From NCBI GenBank assembly GCA_033065855.1, contig JAVXUO010002243.1:45754-109753 (forward strand): 64,000 bases of DNA, given 5' to 3'. Position numbers and translations under genes: made by a program. The notes beneath the pieces were generated by a model. That model was not told the DNA's origin and made no database searches. It worked only from the letters and a program-made list of their open reading frames with translations. The stretch comes from Escallonia rubra. Lineage: Eukaryota > Streptophyta > Magnoliopsida > Escalloniales > Escalloniaceae. Of this stretch, positions 55,408 through 64,000 are shown piece after piece. The stretch's first letter is position 1. Every line of letters starts with the position of its first letter.

Positions 55408-58400
55408 ATGGAGCACCCTCTGACCAAATGTACGAGGATGTTCTTCTTGCTAGGAATGGTGATGATTGAGCTTCAGAGTTATGGAAGCTTGGGTTGCTGG
55501 GAAGATGAAAGGGCTGGGCTAATGAAACTCAAAGATGCATTTGACGGCCCTACAGGGTATAGTGCTCTTTCTTCATGGGGTGGTGGTGAGGAGAGGGACT
55601 GTTGCAAGTGGGAAAGGGTGGTTTGTGACAACGCCACCAAGCGAATCAGCCGACTCTCCCTTAGGGAAGCACGCTTTTCTCGCAATGGCCCGTCCCTCGA
55701 CGCCTCTTTGTTCCTTCCTTTCCAAGACCTGCAAAATGTGAGCTTGGCCGATAACGCCTTGACGGGTCAGTAACCTCCCACTCATCCCTCCATCCCTTGA
55801 AAAGAGATATTATTCATCGGTGATCAAGACAACAGTACAAGCACCGTTTAAACTCTTAATGCTGATAATGTTGACACAGGTTTCAGAGGAGTACTTAATG
55901 TGAGCAAGTTAGAAGTTTTGGATTTGAGTGGTAACTCCTTAACAGAAATACCATCTTTGGATGCCCTGCAATCCTTGAGGTCTCTAGACCTTGGCAATAA
56001 TATTTATTCAAACAACTCTCACAGTTTCAAAGGTAAACCTCGACTCTACAGATTATGCATTAGCCTCTGCTGTATGTACTTGTACATTGCCAAGTTAACG
56101 CACAATACTTTGGTCATTCTCCTATGCTGTACAGAGCTAACTAACTTGACCAATTTGGAGATGTTGCATCTTGATGGTTACGGTTTAATGGAGATTCCCG
56201 CGTCTATTTGGGCTCTTACCTCTTTGAAGGGCTTGTATTTGAGCAACAATATACTAAATGGCTTATTACCTCTCCGAGGTAAGTTATCAAAAACTTTTGA
56301 TGCATTCCTTTCGATATTTTATTTTAACTAGTTAATTATTGTTCACGTGCGTCGCACGTATAATCTTTTACATCATAATAATGTTCAAAGCACATCATTA
56401 TTTAGATGCTTCGGCTCACTCCCTAGATTGGAAGCCAATGCATATCTTGAGCAATATGAATGGTAGCCTTATACAGTTTCTAAGGTGCAGAAAGCTAAAT
56501 ACATATGATAATTAATGGGTATTGACTATCCATGTACAACAAATATAGGAACATCCAGCAAGTGAACAATGATAATTAATCCTTGTTAATATCATGGGTT
56601 AAATACACTTTAATTTAGTACCTTGAGACTACCTTAAAGTTTTAATTTAGGACTAAACTTTAAAATTTGATACTTAAACCCGGCTCCTAATTTAGACAGC
56701 AAGTGAGTACCTCATATGATTTTTTAACCAGATTGATAACAAACCTCCTTCATTTAGGTCCCAATTTATGGATACATTTGTCAAACACATAAAGAAAATA
56801 AATTAAAATGGAAATGATATTGAAGCATAAAAAAAATCTAGATCTTTTCTCTTAAAAAGAGAAGCATCGACCACCGCCCCCTTCCTTGGCCACCGCCCTC
56901 TTCCTCGACTACCGAACCCACCACTACCATCCAACCCGCCGCCTCCATGTTTGCAGTAAAACTGCTGCCCACCAAACCTAACACTGTCATGACCGTATTA
57001 AGCATGATAACATTGTTCTATCCATTCTCTAATAACTTAATCTTTTAGAGCAGATGGTAACTTAACATCCACTACAACAAATTAAAGTAAGCTGTAAGCA
57101 TCCTTACAAGTATCATATAAGGGCGCTTTTAAAGTAAGGTCGCTTTGGATGGCATCCTAACGTCACCCTATTAGAGGTTTTTACAACAAGATATTACAAC
57201 GCACACAAGCGCCTCAATAAGGATAAAGCCTAAAAGGGCGCAAATAAGCGTATTATAAACTGCACCACACAAAACCCTATTAGGACGCTTTTTGGCGTTG
57301 TTTTAGATCTTTTAGAGCGCTTTTAAACTTCCGAAGATAAATCTTCTTTTGGAAAAAAAAATTATGTACTTATTTTCAGTTACAACTTTCGGTATTCAAC
57401 AAATGAGCTAGCACTAAAGCAATTTCAAAGTACAAGAACTTGTAATAGTAATGTCCAAGAAGATGCCATCTCATTTGTAAAAAGGTACAACTCATACAAA
57501 TCATCCTTTTAGTACAACACCTAATATGTAATTAAGATCAACAAAATATAAGCACATATGATCAAAGTTTCTTGTTTATCAAATAAACAAGTTGGCAAGT
57601 TCAAGATCTACTTGAGTAAGATGGCATTGTTCCATAGATATACTGGTTCCAAAGATACGATGGACGCTGCTATAATGTCATACCCCGAATCTTGCAAAGC
57701 ACCGTCAAGGAGGACAAAATCTCTGCTCAACTTTCGATCAGCATTTACACGACTGTTAAACAATAGAGATCCATTCAGGCAAACTACAAGTAATAAAAAT
57801 GCAAAATTAGACACATTCACAAGAACGACTAAAACTCTATCAATTCGAGGAAGATAGTTTACTAGTGAGAAATTTCCAACAACCACATAAAGAATGGATG
57901 CTTGAAGGGTTATTCAACATGCAACTAGATTTGCTGATGATAAACGCTACCTCCAAACTCAGTAACACATGGTCCCTGATTGCAATTTGCCATCCAAATG
58001 TATTCTCCTAAAAGCATAAGGTAAAGGCTATAACTGCTAATAAGGAACTTAATAAGCAACTACAGAAACCGACTTCTTAATGCGATAGATTAATATATCC
58101 CTCTGTCCCTTGAAAATAGATATTAGTTCATTACTCTGCACCAAGCCCGCACTCCAAGTACTGCTGAATTCTAGTCTTAATGCTGACACAGGTTTCGAAG
58201 GGGTGCTTAATCTGAGAAAGTTAGAAGTTTTGGATTTGAGTTGGAACTCCTTCACAGAAATACCGTCTTTGGATGCCATGCAATCCTTGAGGTCTCTAAA
58301 CCTTGGCTATAATAATTATTTAAACAACTCTCACAGTTTCAAAGGTAAACCTCGACTCTACAGATTATGCATTAGCCTCTGCTGTATGTACTTGTACATT

Positions 58401-61400
58401 GTCAAGTTAACGCACAATACTTTGGTCATTCTCCTTTGCTGTACAGAGCTAACTAATTTGACCAATTTGGAGATGTTGCATCTTGGATATAATGATTTAA
58501 TGGAGATTCCGCCGTCCATTTGGGATCTTACCTCTTTGAAGGCCTTGTCTTTGACAAACAATCGACTAAATGGCTTATTACCTCTCCGAGGTAAGTTATC
58601 AAAGAATTGTGATCTGCATTCCGTTCAGAATTTTATTTCAAAATTAATATGCTCTAGATAGTATTCAAATTGGGTTCAAAATTTTCAACGTTAATCCGAT
58701 CACGTTGCAAAACCTAGAGTACTTTTGGAAGTCCTTGTCTACTTTAATTTGTCCTGTTAGAGCTCGCACATGACCCATTGAAGTACTTCTGTAGCATCTT
58801 TCATGGATTTTATGAATCTGTTGAAGCTAGAACTGCTCTCTGTGGATGTTATACTCAAATCATTTCATGGATTCCATAAACATGTGATGCAAGGGAGCCT
58901 ATTAACTATAAGCTAGAACTGCTCACCTTGATTTCTTTTTTTTTTTTCCTGGGTTGGGGGGGGGGGGGGTATTATTGATGAATTAGTGTTACCAAGCCTT
59001 AAGCCTCAATTTCTTGATTTCCATTGTTTTCCTGCACGGGCATGGCAAAATAACTGAGGAATTATTATGATGTGTCTTATCCTACACTGTATTTAAATGA
59101 CGATCTTGTTATACTTGAATTCAGAAACAAACCCGGGAAAGACTAGAACTTTACTGTAATTGCTTTTGAGTTTGATGCATAAGCCAAGACTTTGATCCAA
59201 AATCGTAGAACCATATATGACTCGTGATTTTTAAGTTAATACTGCAAGTTAACACGCACGAAGAAAATTTACAGGACTCTGCAAGTTGGTGAACCTTCAG
59301 GAGTTGGATTTAAGCAACAACGGTTTTGAAGGAAATCTCCCTTCAAGTCTCATGAATTTCACATCACTCCGGCTGCTTGAACTTTCCCAAAATAGATTTG
59401 AAGGAGCCATTCCTTCAACTTTCTTCCCTATCCTCAAGTCACTTGAGTATGTTTCCCTTTCACATAACCGCTTTGAAGGACCATTTTCTCTTAGTTCATT
59501 GGCCAACAATTCCAAACTTGAGGTCTTTGAACTTATCAGTGACAACAATGGTCTAAAGGTGGAGACGGAAAATCCACCTTGGACACCTCTATTTCAACTA
59601 AAAGTCTTTCATTTATCCAACTGTACATTCAACGACAAAAGTGGAGTTCTACCTAGCTTTCTTCTGAATCAGTTCGAGCTGAGAGTGGTAGATTTAAGCC
59701 ACAACAACATTCGAAGAATGGTTCCAATGTGGTTGGTTGCAAATAATACAAGATTGAAATATCTTAATCTTGCAGATAATTCCTTGACGGGCCCTCTCAC
59801 CTTGGATTTGAACTCTACTCACCTCGATATGGTTTGGTTTGATGTCTCTAGTAACCATATCCAAGGAGAGATTCCATCCCTCATAAGTTCCGCATTTCCT
59901 AATTTGATGGCTTTGAACTTGTCTAGCAATTGGTTTCAAGGTAGCATTCCTCCATCATTGGGCAATTTGACAGACTTGGGTACATTGGATTTATCGCATA
60001 ATAACTTTACTGGCCAACTACCCGAGCATTTAGTCACAGGTTGTGTCTCACTGTGTTATCTGAAACTGTCAAGCAATAACTTGCAAGGTCAACCGCTTCC
60101 ATCGAGGTCAAACCTCCCAATTCTCAATGCTCTATTTTTAGACAGCAATTCTTTCTCTGGAGAGATCCCACGTGGAATTATGAACAGTTCCGAGCTATGG
60201 ACGTTGGATTTAAGTGACAACTCGTTCACGGGCAAAGTTCCTGATTGGATTGGCGACTTGCCATTAGTTTCCCTCGCTTTGTCAAAAAATGCTTTAGAGG
60301 GATCTATACCGTCCGGTCTCTGCAAAAGCGATGAACTAAGATTTTTAGACCTTTCTTGGAACAACTTAAGTGGTGGTGTACATTCATGTTTGAACCAGTC
60401 ATCCCTGAGGTTTTTACATTTGCACCAAAATGAGTTTAGAGGCCCCTTACCAAGCTTCCCATCGTTGGTTTCCAGTTCCTCTCTTGTGACATTCGATGTG
60501 AGGGATAACAAATTATCAGGAGAGATTCCTGGTTGGATAAACTCATTCTCAAACTTGAGGGTTCTTCTCTTGGGAGGAAACAACTTTGAAGGCCCCATTC
60601 CTCTCCAACTGTGTGATCTCAGAAACATCAGCATAATTGACCTTTCCCGCAATGAACTTTCTGGGCCAATACCTTCTTGCTTGCTTGGCATAAAAGTTGG
60701 TGACAAAAAAGCATTCAATCCACTGTTTAGAGGCGAAATGAAAGCAATTTATAAGCTTACACCCTCATTTTCGTATTCATATGAAAATCAGGTCAATGTG
60801 GACCAAATTGAATCGGTTTCTCTTGTCATATATGAATCAGATGTTAAAGAAGAAGTGGAGTTTATAACGAAGAGCCGGTCAGAGACATACAAAGGAAACA
60901 TTTTGAACTTCATGTCCGGTATCGATCTCTCATGGAACAAATTGACAGGTCCAGTTCCTCATGAAATCGGAAACCTAAGTGACATTCATGCTCTAAACTT
61001 GTCACACAACCATTTAACCGGACCAATCCCCGAGTCTTTCTCTAACCTGAGGCAAATAGAAAGCTTGGACCTATCTCACAATAACTTGAGCGGTCACATT
61101 CCCCCGCAATTGGTTGAGTTGAACTATTTATCGGTCTTCACAGTTGCTTACAATAACTTATCAGGTAGGACACCTGACAGTAAGGCTCAATTTGCAACGT
61201 TTGATGAACGTAGCTACGAGGGAAATTCTCTTCTCTGTGGAGTGCCACTGGAGAGAAGATGTACTACCAACGAAGATATGTCACCACCACCGCAGCCTTC
61301 ATATGCAGTACAAGATGACACATTTAAAGTTGCGTTTTTATCTACTTTTTGGCCAACTTATGCCGTGGCATTTGTAGGCATCATAGTGATTCTCTACTTC

Positions 61401-61433
61401 TGTCCATACCATGAATACCTGATTTCAATGTAA
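55408..61433 (+). CDS. LRR receptor-like protein, copy 3 (apparently intact, with duplicated exon pair)
   Basis: Six exons are proposed: 55408-55765, 55880-56032, 56135-56278, 58192-58344, 58447-58590 and 59275-61433. All junctions are phase 1, giving 3111 nt and 1036 residues without a stop. The product has a signal peptide, a Cys-containing N-cap (GCWEDERAGL, DCCKWERVVC), an LRR array, an island domain (about residues 760-825) with the Kx5Y-type KSRSETY, final LRRs with LDLSHNNLSG, the CGVPL cap, a transmembrane helix and a short tail ending YHEYLISM. It has no kinase, so such receptors signal through partner kinases. Exons 4-5 repeat exons 2-3; skipping one pair still keeps the frame (937 residues). 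The 1.9-kb third intron carries a CACTA-like end. The best match by memory is the RLP15/CuRe1-like group, not proven. Confidence 0.82.
56279..58191 (+). other. Large third intron of RLP copy 3 (or gap between two gene pieces)
   Basis: It starts with donor GTAAGT and ends with acceptor GACACAG. From about 58098 it is homologous to intron 1 of the RLP (CCCTTGAAAATAGATATTA), showing that the duplication included the end of intron 1. The middle is unrelated AT-rich DNA with ACGTGCGTCGCACGT, a short palindrome, at 56345, and a CACTA-like end at 57070. Confidence 0.65.
57070..57330 (+). mobile_element. CACTA-like left-end fragment
   Basis: CACTACAACAAATTAAAG is followed by GTATCATATAAGGGCGCTTT and AAGGTCGCTTTGGATGGC, matching the left end of the element at 34119-34260. 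No matching right end is found nearby, so it is a fragment or a decayed short copy. Confidence 0.6.
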
Positions 61434-61698
61434 TTCTTCCCGAGGGGCATTGTGTGTACACAAGTAATATTTTCTACTTCTTGCAGGTAACTGCAACCCA
61501 TATTTCTACTGAAACTGTTAAGAGTTTCAGTAGTAGCAAGCAAATTCTAATTTTCTTTCCCAGGAACTTATTTACACAAAGATGCACCTTTTTCTGAGAA
61601 AGGAATAGAGTATATCTACAAGACAATGAATAGATGGAACTGTCTGGAGAGATAAATGTGTTACTCTGATACAACAAACTTGTAAAAATTGTACAATA

Positions 61699-62391
61699 TT
61701 AAGTAGCAACTCTTTCACAGCCCTTCCTGCCATGAAACTCGAGAAATATTAATGCTGCACCGTAGTGTGCCAATGCACCCATGATCACGAAAACATGAAA
61801 TATTTGGTGGCTATGACCGGCTAGGTCAAACCACCCGGGCTTCCATCTCTCAGGGATCCGACTAACATAAAACACAGTCCCGATCAGGTACGACAATGCC
61901 ATGACCGCTTCCTATGTTAAGGTTATATTTCTCTGGGGCTCACTCCAATTAACAATGACAGCATGGATCGCGGGTATTAGGCCAAAAAGTCCCATCGCAA
62001 CAAACAGGAAGGCACGAAAGGAGCGAAATTTGCCAGTTGAAAGCACTGGTGAAAGCAAGGTTATGATGGTGGAAATGCCCATGATTGTGATTCCACCCAG
62101 GTAGATGAACTGCCAGTGGGTGTCACATTCAAAGATGTAGTAAATTGGAGGGAAGAAAGAGGTGATTATCATGACTGATATGCCAACATAGTCCATCTGT
62201 AGCAATAGGAAGTTTATGCGGTGCGAGTGGCAGCAAAAGAGGTGGCAAACGCTGCTTGAGAGGAGGCAGAACATTGACCCACCTAGGAACACGAAAAACG
62301 GCCACCGTGTAGCTACCATCTCTGGTGATGTGAGCTCCATTTCTTGTGGTGTTGTGTGCTTCAAATCAATGAGTTTGGTTGTTCCCTGCAA
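61699..62391 (-). pseudogene. Heptahelical transmembrane (HHP/ADIPOR-like) protein 3' exon, copy 3
   Basis: This is the longest of the three copies. After an acceptor TGTTGCAG near 62391 the frame runs through LTSPEMVATRWPFFVFLGG, CHLFCCHSHRINF, YIFECDTHWQFIYL, MGLFGLIPAIHA (the segment lost from copies 1 and 2) and [15 protein letters not shown] at 61912-61914 then replaces a Tyr codon, and the same frame continues [20 protein letters not shown] to [10 protein letters not shown] and the stop at 61699. Family members sense or transmit hormone/sugar signals in membranes with seven helices. Upstream exons are not found up to 64000. So it is either a single-stop pseudogene with distant 5' exons or a captured 3' end. 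It is tail-to-tail with RLP copy 3. Confidence 0.85.
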
Positions 62392-62399
62392 CAGTTTGT

Positions 62400-64000
62400 A
62401 TCAAAGATCTGAAGAAAACCGTACATATTGAGGCAATACTACATGAAGTTTAGTTCTAATGGTGCAAACGCCAAAGCCATTGTTAGAGAGCATCTACTCC
62501 TAAACCAATTATGTTTTCCCTTTTATCCCTAAAATTTGCAATAAAGACAAACTACTAAAACTTTTTGCCGATAAGCGAGGCATGGACAAGCATAGAAATT
62601 AAAGGTGCAAAAATGGACGTTCCCCATTAAATATGAAATTCCTTTCATTTGATGTCATTGGATTTTTTTGTTGCTTTAGGCTCACTTCTCTAAAATACTT
62701 GGACTAAATAACCTATATCCCCAAAGCTTAGTTTTGATGGTGCAAAAGCCAAGGTCTTGGAATATGGAATATGGTTTGGTCATCATATAATATCTAAAGC
62801 GGATTTCTTAATAGAGAGTTATTGCTCGAAATACGAAGAATACAATGAGATATTGCATACCAGAAAAGGAAGCAAAAACAAAGGGTAGAAGTAATACATG
62901 ACTTTTTATTTATTAACTTCATCTTACTCGTATAGCTCTTGGATATGCTTGATTTTTCTTTTAACACGTTCTTTTTGATTTTTGACATTATTGCTCTTTA
63001 TTTTTCTTATGTGCGTCTTTGTGTGCGGACACATGTATCTGTGTCTGTGTATACACTTTGTATGTAAAAAAATTTTGGGGTTAGAATTGGCCCGCATCCT
63101 TCATCTGCTTCATCTAGTGTTTGTGGTGTACTTCAAGACAGTAGTCAAATCCAGACTGCACAGAAACATGCATGCACCCAGAAACAATAGAAGCAATTCC
63201 TTTGACTTTCTCAATCTTTCCCACTTTGGCTTTGTGATTGTAAGAAGTCATTTCGTAGGTTTAAGGTGGAAAAGACCAACATATCATAAGTTGATTGAAT
63301 ATAGGTATAAGCCAACTCACCGAAAAGAAATTTTTGGACTGTGAGATATTTGCATCTGGACTTGATGGGAAAGACCTGAATCAGAATCATGCAGATTTAG
63401 TCCCACGATAAACTTGTGAATAGAGATTCCAACCCAACCCTCAAGCTTTTGAGGTACCAAATCCCATCTTGGGTCAACTATGGTTGAGTTATGGGTTGAG
63501 TACATGTCTAGGTCTAGTCAGTTGATCTGTGTTGGGACCTGGGATGTGTTGAGATTTCAACCTTCGCCAGTTAAATCTTTAGAAATTAAGACAGAGAGTC
63601 TAGATTCGAGTCTTATATGCTATGGTGGATGAAGCATGCATTCGTTTGCTGGTCCGACATGGACATTACTTGTGCCTCGCCCACGTGCACCAGATGAGTT
63701 GTCGTTCGCTTCCTCCAACGATTTTTATACAGACCAAAAAAAGATAGACAAATAAAGCTTTCTTTTCGTCAGTAGAGCTCAACTACATATCCTAGATGGT
63801 TATGTGGAAATGAAATCAAAAAGGCCTATAATGATCATTGCATTTGTTGAGAATCTATCATTCAAATCAAAATGCAAGGTTACTGGGGTAAACTCAACCG
63901 ACCGCGATTTTCCATTAGAAAAAAACAACTAAACTAAATGTGTGTGACTAGAAAGGTTTCTCGAAGTACCCTCTAAACTTTAGAACCAAAGATTCTATAT
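62400..64000. other. Non-coding interval to the window end
   Basis: No conserved coding sequence, RNA gene or mobile element end is recognised. The upstream exons expected for the heptahelical gene are not visible here on the minus strand. Confidence 0.5.

Noticed and set aside
55408-56331. Interpretation of this piece as a separate truncated RLP pseudogene
   Set aside because: Not excluded, but all exon phases and splice sites allow it to be the 5' part of the intact six-exon gene, which is the simpler reading.
57558-57857. 99-codon frame in the large intron of RLP copy 3
   Set aside because: No recognisable domain, no copy in the paralogous units, and location in transposon-derived intron DNA.
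62982-63344. 120-codon frame that might be the N-terminal exon of the heptahelical gene
   Set aside because: It is on the opposite strand and lacks any family motif.

Overview
This window looks like nuclear DNA of a eudicot flowering plant. The signs are intron-containing leucine-rich-repeat receptor-like protein (RLP) genes with GT..AG introns, plant heptahelical (ADIPOR-like) membrane protein exons, a plant L1-type LINE, a PIF/Harbinger transposon with its Myb-like partner ORF, an element with CACTACAACAAA ends, and a plant mobile domain gene. I cannot name the species.

The backbone is a tandem array. A unit of 5' flank + RLP (plus strand) + 3' end of a heptahelical protein gene (minus strand, tail-to-tail) occurs three times: about 1867-7506, 12563-26428 and 52688-62391. 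RLP copy 1 (3111-6653) is broken in many places. Copy 2 (21957-25654) is open except for one TGA. Copy 3 (55408-61433) reads open end to end if spliced as six exons, and carries an in-frame tandem duplication of its second and third exons. None of the heptahelical copies is complete. A truncated fourth copy of the 5' flank stands alone at 51015-52262.

Transposons fill the rest. Positions 1-1850 hold a LINE 3' fragment with a small solo LTR inside. A 5'-truncated LINE (14465-19861, perfect 15-bp target-site duplication) and the 3' end of an LTR retrotransposon (about 20012-21575: antisense ORF start, 64-bp tandem repeats, LTR) sit in the promoter region of RLP copy 2. A 7.4-kb PIF/Harbinger element (26429-33816) carries an apparently intact three-exon DDE transposase, a Myb/SANT-like partner and a third ORF with an RNase H1-type hybrid-binding domain. 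A 7.2-kb CACTA-like element (34119-41309) contains a hAT-like element which itself contains a Mutator-like element. A hAT-like element (42240-47814) contains a likely solo LTR that contains another hAT-like element. A damaged plant mobile domain gene (about 48300-49090, minus) lies next to a cluster of five 23-bp near-palindromes and a GA-rich minisatellite.

The RLP genes would make cell-surface receptors without a kinase domain; only copy 3 looks able to make a full-length protein. The transposase and Myb-like protein of the Harbinger element would act together in DNA binding and transposition. Most other coding traces are decaying, often through G:C to A:T changes that turn Trp or Gln codons into stops.
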